A DNA stretch of 64,000 nucleotides from Haloprofundus salinisoli. Lineage in GTDB: Archaea; Halobacteriota; Halobacteria; Halobacteriales; Haloferacaceae. A program made the translations under genes and the position numbers. Below are positions 18,056 through 26,100 of the stretch, piece after piece. The DNA lies in assembly GCF_020097815.1 (NCBI RefSeq), contig NZ_CP083663.1, positions 2,914,001 through 2,978,000 of the forward strand, given 5' to 3'. The notes beneath the pieces were generated by a model, which made no database searches, was not told the DNA's origin, and saw only the letters and a program-made list of their open reading frames with translations. Positions within the stretch are counted from its first letter, which is position 1; each line of letters opens with the position of its first letter.

Positions 18056-19012
18056 ATGGACCGCGCCGACGTCTGTGTGCTCCTCCCCACGTACGACGAG
18101 GCCGAGACTATCGGCGAGGTCGTCGACGGTTACCGCGCGCAAGGCTTCTCGGACATCCTCGTCATCGACGGTCACTCCACGGACGGCACGCGCGACATTG
18201 CCCGTCAGCACGGCGCACGTGTCGAGACCCAGTCCGGGACCGGAAAGGGCCAAGCCATCCGCGAGGCGATGGAGTATATCGACGCGCCGTACGTGCTGAT
18301 GGCCGACGGCGACGGGACGAACCCGCCCAGCGACGCCGAGGCGATGCTCGAACCGTTGGACCGCGGCTACGAACACGTCGTCGGCAACCGCTTCGCCGAC
18401 ATGCGCCCCGGGGCGATGACCGGGTTGAACAAACTCGGCAACCGCATCGTCAACCGGGCGTTCGCCTACATCCACGGCGAGGAGTTCGCCGACATCCTCA
18501 GCGGCTACCGCGCCTTTACCCGCGACTCCTTCGAGCGACTCGACCTCACCTCCGACGGCTTCGGCATCGAGACCGAGATGTCCGTCGAGTGCGCCAAACG
18601 GGACGTGCGGACGGCCGTCGTTCCCGTCACCTACCACCCCCGGCCGGACGGCTCGGACACGAACCTCCGCCCGTTCCGCGACGGCAGCATCATCTTCCTC
18701 GAACTCTACCGTCGCGCGAAGACGAACAACCCGCTGTTCTACTTCGGGAGCGTCGGTGCGCTCTCGACGCTGACGGGACTGCTGTTGACGTTCTACGTCG
18801 CCTACGAGTGGTTCGTCCCGCCGCGCGTCTCGCACGAGGTCATCGCCGTCGGCGCGGCCGCGGGAATCCTCTTCGGCGTCCAACTGCTCATCTTCGGCGT
18901 CCTGGCGGACATGATTCTCACGTTCCACCGCGAGCAACTCCGGAAAATCGAGGAACTCGACGAGAAGACGGACGCCTCGACTCCGAGACGGAAGCCGAGA
19001 CAGAAGCAGTAA
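18056..19012 (+). CDS. aglJ: Dolichyl-phosphate hexose transferase AglJ-like (GT2)
   Basis: A 318-aa protein. The N-terminal GT-A domain resembles dolichyl-phosphate sugar synthases: VCVLLPTYDEAETIGEVVDG, ILVIDGHSTDGTRDIA, ADGDGTNPPSDAEAM (DxD-like) and DILSGYRAFTRDSFERL. Two C-terminal membrane helices follow (about residues 225-252 and 262-289). In Haloferax volcanii AglJ attaches the first hexose of the N-glycan to dolichyl phosphate, and this protein matches it in length and layout. ATG 18056 lies 25 nt after a TTTTTATG box, so the mRNA is probably leaderless. With aglB it bounds the glycosylation locus. The main alternative is another Dol-P hexosyltransferase such as AglD-type. Confidence 0.8.
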   Translation: MDRADVCVLLPTYDEAETIGEVVDGYRAQGFSDILVIDGHSTDGTRDIARQHGARVETQSGTGKGQAIREAMEYIDAPYVLMADGDGTNPPSDAEAMLEPLDRGYEHVVGNRFADMRPGAMTGLNKLGNRIVNRAFAYIHGEEFADILSGYRAFTRDSFERLDLTSDGFGIETEMSVECAKRDVRTAVVPVTYHPRPDGSDTNLRPFRDGSIIFLELYRRAKTNNPLFYFGSVGALSTLTGLLLTFYVAYEWFVPPRVSHEVIAVGAAAGILFGVQLLIFGVLADMILTFHREQLRKIEELDEKTDASTPRRKPRQKQ

Positions 19013-19052
19013 TCACTCCGTGTCATACGGGTCGAACAGCGCGACGGACGAC

Positions 19053-19379
19053 TCAGAACGGTATCAGTGCGCGGAGGCGGCCGAAGACGCTCTTGCTGAC
19101 GGCCGCTCGTTCCTCCTCGAACACCGGGTGGAGTTTGTCGAGCAACTCCGTCTTGTTCTCGAACCGGTCCTGGTGAATCCGGTCTAACGCCTCCGAGAGG
19201 CTCAACGTGTTTCCCGAAGCGTCGCAGGGAATCTCGGTGGCGTCTATCTCGGCGACGAGTTCGCCGCTCGTCGCGGGGAACTGTACCCCGGCGTCCGATA
19301 GTCGCGCGTCGAGAGCGGCGATGCCGAACTCGATCTGGTCGGGCTCGGAGCTATCGCGCTGTGGGGGCCGCGCTGCCAT
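19053..19379 (-). CDS. Small conserved haloarchaeal protein (DUF5789-like)
   Basis: A 108-aa acidic cytoplasmic protein starting MAARPPQRD. The core FPATSGELVAEIDATEIPCD, followed by LSLSEALDRI, resembles the small haloarchaeal DUF5789 family of unknown function. The C-terminus turns basic (SVFGRLRALIPF). ATG 19379 was chosen over an in-frame GTG 36 bases upstream, because GGTTTTTGTCC lies about 27 nt before it on the minus strand. It is divergent from the RHH protein at 19460 and convergent with aglJ. Family assignment is from memory of the motif and only moderately sure. Confidence 0.65.
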   Translation of the reverse strand: MAARPPQRDSSEPDQIEFGIAALDARLSDAGVQFPATSGELVAEIDATEIPCDASGNTLSLSEALDRIHQDRFENKTELLDKLHPVFEEERAAVSKSVFGRLRALIPF

Positions 19380-19459
19380 GACCCGGTGTTGGGACTCGAA
19401 GGACAAAAACCCCAACGGCAGTCAGCGTCTTTATCCGGACGCCGTCCCTGAGATGGCGT

Positions 19460-19669
19460 ATGACGGAGTACACGACCGTCTCCATCCCGAAGGAGCTCGC
19501 CGAACGCGTCGACGACACCATCGAAGGGACGAGTTTCTCTAGCACGAGCGACCTCGTCCGCTTCCTGCTCCGGAGTATCGTCATCCAACACCAGCGACAG
19601 GGCCATCTCACCGAAGCGGAGTTCGAGGAGATCGCCGACCAGCTGACCGACCTCGGCTATCTGAAGTAG
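19460..19669 (+). CDS. Ribbon-helix-helix (CopG-type) DNA-binding protein
   Basis: A 69-aa protein. TEYTTVSIPKELAERVDDTI gives the beta strand and first helix of an RHH fold, and SSTSDLVRFLLRSIVIQHQR gives the second helix. Such proteins bind operators as dimers. A TTTATCC box at 19430-19436 places the transcript start at the ATG (leaderless). It ends in QLTDLGYLK, oddly similar to the LxxLGY tails of the seven phosphatase-superfamily proteins in the agl locus. No toxin partner is adjacent, so it is more likely a stand-alone regulator than an antitoxin. Its target is unknown. Confidence 0.8.
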   Translation: MTEYTTVSIPKELAERVDDTIEGTSFSSTSDLVRFLLRSIVIQHQRQGHLTEAEFEEIADQLTDLGYLK

Positions 19670-19723
19670 CGTCGCGGTCGGAGAACGACCGCCGTTGGAC
19701 CGGCGTAGCACCGGTCGCCCGAC

Positions 19724-20137
19724 TCACGTAAACGACTCTTGCGGCGGTTCGGCGTCGAGAATCGACAGTTCCAGCCGCGTCCCCGACCGGTCGAACGCCG
19801 CGAGCGAGCGGTCCTCCCACGGGGGGACCGCGACGAGGACGACGCCCGCGAGGTCGTCGCTCTTCGTCACTTCGAGCTTTCCCTGCGGGTGGCTGACGAA
19901 CCGTGCTCGCCCCCGGCCCGCGGGCGTCGCTAGGTCGACGCCGAAGATCGCGTTGACCGCTTGCCCGGCATCCGGCAGGTAAAAGTGCGTCAGAATGGGG
20001 GTCTCGGGGTCCACCCCGAGGTCCGCCTCGAACTCGCCGGCGGGCGTCGTCGCCAGCACGACGTTCGTCCGTTCGGGTTCGGCGTCCTCGGCGAGATCCA
20101 AGAGCACGTCGACCAGTCCGCGGGTTACGTAGACCAC
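19724..20137 (-). CDS. Haloarchaeal protein with possible degenerate JAB/MPN fold
   Basis: A 137-aa protein not firmly recognised. The region EPERTNVVLATTPAGEF followed by RARFVSHPQGKLEVTKSDDL resembles the layout of JAMM/MPN proteases (substrate Glu, then HxHP...S..D), but the first His of HxH is Val, so zinc binding would be weakened. It could be a non-catalytic MPN scaffold or an unrelated family. The start is GTG 20137: GGTTATATC lies 23-31 nt upstream on the minus strand, indicating a leaderless mRNA. No membrane helix or signal peptide is present. Confidence 0.6.
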   Translation of the reverse strand: MVYVTRGLVDVLLDLAEDAEPERTNVVLATTPAGEFEADLGVDPETPILTHFYLPDAGQAVNAIFGVDLATPAGRGRARFVSHPQGKLEVTKSDDLAGVVLVAVPPWEDRSLAAFDRSGTRLELSILDAEPPQESFT

Positions 20138-20207
20138 GCGCGAGCGTTCCGGGTGCGGTGATATAACCTCGTTGACTCGCCGTGAGGACCGAGTCGACGC
20201 TGCTCCG

Positions 20208-20891
20208 CTACCCCGAGACCATCATCTTCAGCGTCTTCCCGTACAGCGACGGCGTCCGTCTCCGCGAGTTCTCGAGCGCGTCGGTGAGCGCCTCGCTCGC
20301 GTTCTCGTGGACGCCGGGGCCGTGGCTGACGAGAATCCGCTCGGGGTCGAGTCCCGAGAGCGCACGAGTCGGCGGGAACAGCCGAATCATCGGGTGGACG
20401 CCCAGGCGTTCGCCCTCGGCGAGGAAGTACGCCACCGTCCCGAGCGCCTCGGGGACGACGAGCGTCCCGGTCGACTCGTCGTAGAGGCCGACCTCCTGCC
20501 ACGGCGGTATCGTCGAGTTGCGGACGGTGAGCGCGCGAACGCCCGTGTCGCCGAGTTCGCGGCCGAACCGCTCGACGTCGGCGTTCAGTTTCTTTGCGAC
20601 CCCGCTCATCCAGTCGGGGACGTACACGGTAACGCCGTGTCGACGGGCCAGCACCGCGGCGTCGCGTTTGTGTCGGTCGAGGCCGACGACGACGCCGGCG
20701 ACGTCGCCGAACTCGGCGAGCAGTTCGTCGACGCCGTCGGTGTCTACGGGGTCGACGACCCACACTTCGCCGTCGAGTTCCAGTGCGTGACTCGCGCGCT
20801 GCATCTCCTCGTCGGGGTGAGCCATCCACCCGACTCCGTGTTCCCACCGGTCTATCTCGCGGAGCTCCTCGCGGCCACCTTTCATCGGCAT
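20208..20891 (-). CDS. Metallo-beta-lactamase-like haloarchaeal protein (degenerate)
   Basis: A 227-aa protein. The order of elements recalls an MBL fold: EVWVVDPVDTDGV, then VVVGLDRHKRDAAVLARRHG where HxHxDH would be, GTLVVPEALG for the late Asp strand, and ILVSHGPGVHENA for a final His. The canonical HxHxDH is absent (only DRHKRD remains), so catalysis may differ or be lost. ATG 20891 fits a TTTATCC box about 27 nt upstream; ATG 20885 and GTG 20897 are in frame and possible. Function unknown. Confidence 0.6.
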   Translation of the reverse strand: MPMKGGREELREIDRWEHGVGWMAHPDEEMQRASHALELDGEVWVVDPVDTDGVDELLAEFGDVAGVVVGLDRHKRDAAVLARRHGVTVYVPDWMSGVAKKLNADVERFGRELGDTGVRALTVRNSTIPPWQEVGLYDESTGTLVVPEALGTVAYFLAEGERLGVHPMIRLFPPTRALSGLDPERILVSHGPGVHENASEALTDALENSRRRTPSLYGKTLKMMVSG

Positions 20892-21059
20892 ACGCACAGA
20901 GTCGGCCGGAAGACGGATAAATGACGCTCCGATCGCACCCCGCCGAGCCTCAACAGCGCGTCCTCGTCCGGTTCCGCGCGGCCGGTTCCCTCCAGTCGAC
21001 TCGGACTCTCAGTTCCGTCGAACAGAACGTTCAAGTTCGACTGCTGATTTCTCCCGACT

Positions 21060-21524
21060 ATGGTCAGTCTCCGACGGCTGAAGCCGTTCATCGCCGGTGC
21101 GCTCGGGATGCTCATCGCCGGACTCGGCCACCTGTATCTGCGCCGGTGGCGGCGCGCTATCGCGTGGATGGCGCTCGTCATCCTCGTCGGAGAACTGTTC
21201 TTCTCTCCGGCGACGGTCGAGTTTCTCGACTCCACGATCTCGCAGGGGTCGCCGTTCGTCGCCGGCCAGGCTCCCAGCTCGCCGGCCGTCCTCGAAGAGC
21301 TGCTGCTCGTCTCGTTCGTCATCGTGGCGAGCGCGCTCGACGCCGTTCTCGTCGGCGTCCGCACGCTCCGCGCCGAGGATGCGGCCGCCGCAAGCGAGGG
21401 CGACAGCAGCACGATGGACGCCGAAGCCACGTGGAACTGTCCGAACTGCGGGAAAGAGGTCGAAGCCGAGATGGAGTTCTGCCCCTGGTGCGCGGAGCGA
21501 ATCGACTCCGACACCGACGGCTGA
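21060..21524 (+). CDS. Membrane protein with C-terminal zinc ribbon
   Basis: A 154-aa protein. Two or three N-terminal hydrophobic stretches (residues about 9-27, 33-50 and 80-100) precede a cytoplasmic zinc ribbon WNCPNCGKEVEAEMEFCPWC (CPxC...CPxC). The pattern of short membrane domain plus zinc ribbon is common in haloarchaea and of unknown role. The N-terminal AGLGHLYLRRWRRAIAW resembles TM2/DUF-type helical hairpins. It lies upstream of the TetR regulator on the same strand with a 65-base gap that holds a TATA-like CTATAAG, so the two are probably separate transcripts. Confidence 0.75.
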   Translation: MVSLRRLKPFIAGALGMLIAGLGHLYLRRWRRAIAWMALVILVGELFFSPATVEFLDSTISQGSPFVAGQAPSSPAVLEELLLVSFVIVASALDAVLVGVRTLRAEDAAAASEGDSSTMDAEATWNCPNCGKEVEAEMEFCPWCAERIDSDTDG

Positions 21525-21589
21525 CCCGACGGGCGCGGGGCGCAGAGACAGAAGCTATAAGCGACGCGTTCGACGAGTCAAATCGACCG

Positions 21590-22204
21590 ATGGGTGACAC
21601 CGAGGAGACGACGACGGACCGGCCGACGCGCGACGCCATCATGGAGGCGACGTTCCGCGCGCTGACCAAACACGGGTACGCCGGGCTGACGATGCAGAAG
21701 ATCGCCGACGAGTTCGACAAGAGCAAATCGCTGCTACACTACCACTACGACACCAAAGACGAGCTGCTCGTCGCGCTACTCGACTACATGCTGGCGCAAC
21801 TCGACGAGCGGCTCGCGCTCGACGAGGAGTCGGACCCGTTAGAGCGCCTGACGACGCTCGTCGACATGCTGCTGTTCGGCCCGGACCGCGAGGCGCACAA
21901 GGCGTTTCAGACGACGCTTCTCGAACTCCGCGCACAGGCACCCTACAACGACGCGTTCCGCGACCAGTTGGCGACCAACGACGCCGCCGTTCACGACCTG
22001 TTCGCCGACATCATCGCCGACGGCGTCGAACAGGGGACGTTCCGCGAGGTCGACCCCGACGCCGTCGCGAAACTCGTTCTCTCGGCGCTACAGGGCGCTC
22101 GGGTCCGCTGGGTGACGCTCGACGAAGACGACGCGCCGGACGAACTCCGCGACGCGCTGTTCACCTACCTCATCGACGAACTTCAGCCCGAAGCCGACGC
22201 GTAA
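21590..22204 (+). CDS. TetR/AcrR-family transcriptional regulator
   Basis: A 204-aa protein. The N-terminal HTH DAIMEATFRALTKHGYAGLT, continuing MQKIADEFDKSKSLLHYHYD, is a textbook TetR DNA-binding domain. The C-terminal all-helical ligand domain carries DRLATND-like acidic helices (FRDQLATNDAAVHDLFADI). ATG 21590 follows a GCTATAAGC element by about 28 nt. Its ligand and operator are unknown. The closest downstream gene is a glyoxalase-type protein on the same strand, a frequent but unproven partner. Confidence 0.9.
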   Translation: MGDTEETTTDRPTRDAIMEATFRALTKHGYAGLTMQKIADEFDKSKSLLHYHYDTKDELLVALLDYMLAQLDERLALDEESDPLERLTTLVDMLLFGPDREAHKAFQTTLLELRAQAPYNDAFRDQLATNDAAVHDLFADIIADGVEQGTFREVDPDAVAKLVLSALQGARVRWVTLDEDDAPDELRDALFTYLIDELQPEADA

Positions 22205-22328
22205 GGGCCGTTTCTCGTCGTCTTCTCGCTTCTCACCTCCTCTCGTCGTCTTCTCACCTGTCGCGCTCGCGTCTCGCCTCCGCCTTCTCGCCGACGCGCT
22301 CTTGCCAGTCACGGGCGTACGACTCCAC

Positions 22329-23123
22329 ATGCTGGTCAGCCTCGCACATCTCGGCCTCGAAGTGAAGTACCTCGACCGCGCGCGGGCGTTCTACGGCGAC
22401 CGACTCGGTCTCGACGCCGCGAGCGACGACGGGCGAACGGTCGTCTACCCCGTCGGTCCCGTCGACCTCCGGATTCGACGGCCGACGGGCGTCCCGCGCG
22501 GCGGCCTCCACACCCACTTCGCGTTCTCCGCGCCCGGCGACGAGTACGACCGGTGGCTCGACCACCTCTCGAATCTGGACCCCGAGGAGGTGCAGTTCGG
22601 GTCGTACCGCTCGCTGTACGTCGACGACCCCGACGACCACTGCGTCGAAATCGGGGGCACCGACGGCGACGACGGTGACGAAGCCGACGGCGGTGACGAC
22701 GAGGCGGGCGAGCGCCGAGACGCCTCCGGTGGTCCCACGCCCTCCCTCACGGGCGTCTTCGAGGTCGTTCTCGAGGTGACCGACCTCGACGCCGCGGAGC
22801 GACGCTACGCCGAACTCGGCTTCGAGGTGGTCGACCGCGGCGAGAAGCGACGGCGCGTCCGTCTCCGCGGGCCCGGCGAGCGCCGGCAGCGCTCGCCGTT
22901 CCGTCCCTTCGACCTCGAACTGTGGGAGCCGCAGTTGGGACTCGCGGACGCCCGCGGCGGCGTGCACGTCGAGTTAGGCCTGGTCGTCGACGACCCCGAC
23001 GCGGCCGCCGAGGCGTTCTCAGAGTTCGCCTGCGAGTCGTTGCCGACCGAGAGCGACGGTGACCGACGGCTCCGCGACTCGGACGGCCACGTGCTGACGT
23101 TCGTCGACGCGGCGGACGAGTAA
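22329..23123 (+). CDS. Two-domain VOC (glyoxalase/dioxygenase-like) protein
   Basis: A 264-aa protein with two tandem vicinal-oxygen-chelate modules. Module 1 (about 1-110) starts LAHLGLEVKYLDRARAFYGD and closes with DDPDDHCVEIGG, giving the His and Glu metal ligands. Module 2 (about 135-262) has FEVVLEVTDLDAAERRYAEL and ends DSDGHVLTFVD, where the first His is absent. A run rich in Asp and Glu (DGDDGDEADGG) links the modules. VOC enzymes include glyoxalase I, extradiol dioxygenases and bleomycin-resistance proteins; the substrate is unknown. ATG 22329 begins at the conserved core. Confidence 0.8.
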   Translation: MLVSLAHLGLEVKYLDRARAFYGDRLGLDAASDDGRTVVYPVGPVDLRIRRPTGVPRGGLHTHFAFSAPGDEYDRWLDHLSNLDPEEVQFGSYRSLYVDDPDDHCVEIGGTDGDDGDEADGGDDEAGERRDASGGPTPSLTGVFEVVLEVTDLDAAERRYAELGFEVVDRGEKRRRVRLRGPGERRQRSPFRPFDLELWEPQLGLADARGGVHVELGLVVDDPDAAAEAFSEFACESLPTESDGDRRLRDSDGHVLTFVDAADE

Positions 23124-23176
23124 CCAGTTCTGCCGCGGCCCGCGGACCTAAAGGTGAGAGGTTCGAACGCCGGTCT

Positions 23177-23659
23177 ATGCCCGAGTACCGCAAGGTGTCT
23201 GTCGAGTCGGTGCCGAACACGCCGAACCCGACGCGCGAGAAGAAGGAGATCGACGAGGCGGTCGGCGCGAGCGAGTTCGGGTTCAACGTGTTCACCGCCG
23301 ACCCCGGCGAGCAGGTGCCGTGGGGCTACCACCGCCATCCCGACCACGAGGAGCTGTTTTACGTGCTCTCGGGTGAACTGCGCGTCGAGACTCCCGACGG
23401 CGACTTTCTGGTCGAGGCCGACGAGGTCTTTTTCGTCCCTCGGGACGCGCCGAACCGCGCCGTCGCCGCGGGCGAGGAACCGTGTCGATTCGTCGCAGTC
23501 GGCGCGCCGAAAGACGCAGCCGGTGCGGTTATCGAGGAGCAGTGTCCGGCGTGCGGCGAGCAGACCGACCGAACGTACGACGCGGTCGAAGACGACGGCC
23601 GAACGGTGTACGTGCTCTCGTGTGCGGCGTGCGACGCGGAGACGCGGCGCTTCGAGTGA
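23177..23659 (+). CDS. Cupin domain protein with C-terminal zinc ribbon
   Basis: A 160-aa protein. The cupin motif WGYHRHPDHEELFYVLSGEL supplies two His and the Glu, and a second motif VFFVPRDAPNRAV has Asn where the usual His stands, so the metal site is altered. A zinc ribbon EEQCPACGEQ...SCAACD closes the protein. It may bind or isomerise a small metabolite; no specific family is recognised. It lies 53 bases after the VOC gene on the same strand and could share its transcript. Confidence 0.8.
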   Translation: MPEYRKVSVESVPNTPNPTREKKEIDEAVGASEFGFNVFTADPGEQVPWGYHRHPDHEELFYVLSGELRVETPDGDFLVEADEVFFVPRDAPNRAVAAGEEPCRFVAVGAPKDAAGAVIEEQCPACGEQTDRTYDAVEDDGRTVYVLSCAACDAETRRFE

Positions 23660-23689
23660 GTGTCGGCGAGCGTCGCGGCTCGGGTGTCT

Positions 23690-23980
23690 CTATCGGAGTC
23701 GGTCGGTGTCGATATCGACGCCCGGCGGACTGACGACGAGGAACGTCCGGAAGTGCATCAGTTGCCCGCCCATGTCCTTGACCTCGCGGGCGAACCCGGC
23801 GGCGAGTTTGTTCAGATCGCCCTGTACAGACAGCACCAGTACGTTTCCTTCCTTGACGTTTCGGACCCACTCGGACGGCTCCGCCGACCCGTCGAGCACG
23901 CCGAGAACGACGTCGCCGCGAATTTCGCCGTTCTCGATGTGGGATTCCGCAGTTCGGAGGTCGAGGTCGAACTCGCTCAT
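23690..23980 (-). CDS. Conserved haloarchaeal protein, DUF5779 family
   Basis: A 96-aa acidic cytoplasmic protein: MSEFDLDLRTAESHIENGEI, ...VVLGVLDGSAEPSEW..., then NVLVLSVQGDLNKLAAGFAR and LVVSPPGVDIDTDRLR. This matches what I recall of the haloarchaeal DUF5779 family, whose function is not known. ATG 23980 was chosen because ATTTTTGATACC lies about 25-30 nt upstream on the minus strand. It converges with the cupin gene. Confidence 0.8.
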   Translation of the reverse strand: MSEFDLDLRTAESHIENGEIRGDVVLGVLDGSAEPSEWVRNVKEGNVLVLSVQGDLNKLAAGFAREVKDMGGQLMHFRTFLVVSPPGVDIDTDRLR

Positions 23981-24409
23981 ACGCGGCACTTGCGCGAGGG
24001 TATCAAAAATCCTCGCCTTCTCGGCGCGTCTCGGCCCCGCACCGGCCTCTCGTTTCGCACGCACCTCTGAGCGCGTTCGACAGCCGCTCGTTGTGACCGA
24101 ACGGGCACCTGGAACGCGCTGCGTAGTCCCCTCTCGAACGGCTGTCCAGTTTTTCATCACTCCTCGTGACAATTCGCGCGCGACTCGGTGGCACAGTGAA
24201 CCGCGGCCGTTTTACGGCAGTTTCGTCCGGACGCCGTCGACTGCCGACCTTCGGTAATATTATCGAATATAAGGAGTAGGGTTGAATGATAGGGCGTCGC
24301 CCTCACGCGATTCGCCGGTCGTTCACGAACGTTCGTTTCGCCCGCGAGCGGATCCGAATCTGTTGGAGAGACAGATTTATATGTGTGGTTCCCCCGAGCA
24401 CGGGACACG
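23981..24409. other. Intergenic region between DUF5779 gene and leuA promoter
   Basis: About 430 bases without a convincing gene. It holds the minus-strand promoter near 24000 and an A/T-rich block at 24252-24272 with the inverted repeat ATATT-ATCG-AATAT followed by ATAAGG, which may be a regulator site or an extra upstream promoter. Open frames extending leuA upstream through this stretch have poor start and spacing evidence. Confidence 0.5.
24376..24383 (+). promoter_or_regulatory. TATA box of leuA
   Basis: TTTATATG lies about 27-34 nt before an ATG at 24410. Transcription should begin at or just before 24410, so the first ATG on the message is out of frame with LeuA. Confidence 0.7.
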
Positions 24410-24440
24410 ATGTCTCACAACGACACGGAGGACACGTCGG

Positions 24441-25634
<1,194 letters not shown>

Positions 25635-25654
25635 TGTCCCGGCGCGGCGTCGCA

Positions 25655-25737
25655 GGCTCCGCAGAGCCACGGGTGAACCACCCGGCGAGCAGTCGCGTTT
25701 CCGATTCGCTCCGCGAGGCCAGAGCACCGCCTCGCGG
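25655..25737 (+). terminator. Hairpin cluster downstream of leuA
   Basis: Three inverted repeats follow the leuA stop: GGCTC-CGCA-GAGCC (about 25655-25668), CGGGTG-AAC-CACCCG (25670-25684) and CCGCGAGGC with GCCTCGCGG (25711-25719 and 25729-25737). They lie before the ilvB promoter and could mark the leuA 3' end or stabilise it. No T-tract follows, so termination is only a possibility. Confidence 0.45.
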
Positions 25738-25810
25738 GCGAGCCACCGAGGAGAGAGCACCGTCCCGTGCGAGCGCGACCCGTTCGGGCAACGTTTGCAC
25801 GGCGCGAAAG

Positions 25811-25820
25811 GGTTTTTACC
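25811..25820 (+). promoter_or_regulatory. Promoter (TATA) of the ilvB leader transcript
   Basis: GGTTTTTACC is a haloarchaeal TATA-like box centred about 29 nt before the ATG at 25845. It predicts a transcript that starts almost at the leader ORF and runs about 255 nt before ilvB. Confidence 0.65.
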
Positions 25821-25844
25821 GACCGGTGATACGGGGCGAACGAG

Positions 25845-25946
25845 ATGCGACAGTCAGGCACACGCCGCACGTCCGCGACGGCCCCCGAGCCGTCGCTTCG
25901 CGGCGAGGCTGTCCTCGGTTCGCTCATTATTGTAGGGGCCGCCTAG
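25845..25946 (+). CDS. Candidate ilv leader peptide (33 codons, Leu/Ile/Val-rich end)
   Basis: ATG 25845 to TAG 25944-25946. The first 17 residues contain no branched-chain residue. The last 16 contain seven, ending AVLGSLIIVGAA. The consecutive Leu-Ile-Ile-Val codons are CTC ATT ATT GTA at 25923-25934; ATT and GTA are A/T-ending codons that are scarce in the GC-rich genes around. The frame starts at the predicted leaderless mRNA start and its stop lies inside a hairpin. This is the expected design of a leader peptide that stalls ribosomes when Leu, Ile or Val is scarce, placed before ilvBNC-leuCDB. No experimental support can be seen here. Confidence 0.6.
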   Translation: MRQSGTRRTSATAPEPSLRGEAVLGSLIIVGAA

Positions 25947-25951
25947 CCCCT
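25875..25951 (+). promoter_or_regulatory. Attenuator-like RNA structures in the ilvB leader
   Basis: Hairpin A: GCGACGGC (25875-25882) pairs with GCCGTCGC (25889-25896), eight perfect pairs. Hairpin B: AGGGGC (25934-25939) pairs with GCCCCT (25946-25951), six pairs spanning the leader stop codon. A competing pairing exists: CGGCCCC (25879-25885) with GGGGCCG (25935-25941), seven pairs that would break both hairpins. A ribosome held at the Leu-Ile-Ile-Val codons would cover hairpin B. The logic resembles bacterial attenuation, but no T-tract follows hairpin B. Confidence 0.5.
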
Positions 25952-26100
25952 TACCACCCCCTCTTCCGACACCGTTTCGCACCGTTTCCGAGAGCGAGCC
26001 GCGCGACCGGTTCGCGCGCTCCGCGACACCAAGCCACGCGCACACCACCGATGCGACCGAACCGACCAGCCACACACCGACAGCAGAGAGGGAGCACAGC
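25947..26100 (+). other. Remaining ilvB 5' untranslated region
   Basis: About 150 bases between the leader stop and ilvB. It begins pyrimidine-rich (CTTACCACCCCCTCTTCC) and holds a third hairpin, GCGCGA (26001-26006) with TCGCGC (26012-26017). A purine-rich GAGAGGGAG about ten bases before the ilvB ATG is a plausible ribosome binding site. No gene is seen. Confidence 0.55.

Noticed and set aside
24282-24440. N-terminal extension of LeuA to TTG 24282 or ATG 24381
   Set aside because: TTG 24282 lies far upstream of the TATA box, and ATG 24381 overlaps it; GGAGG and the conserved beginning favour 24441.
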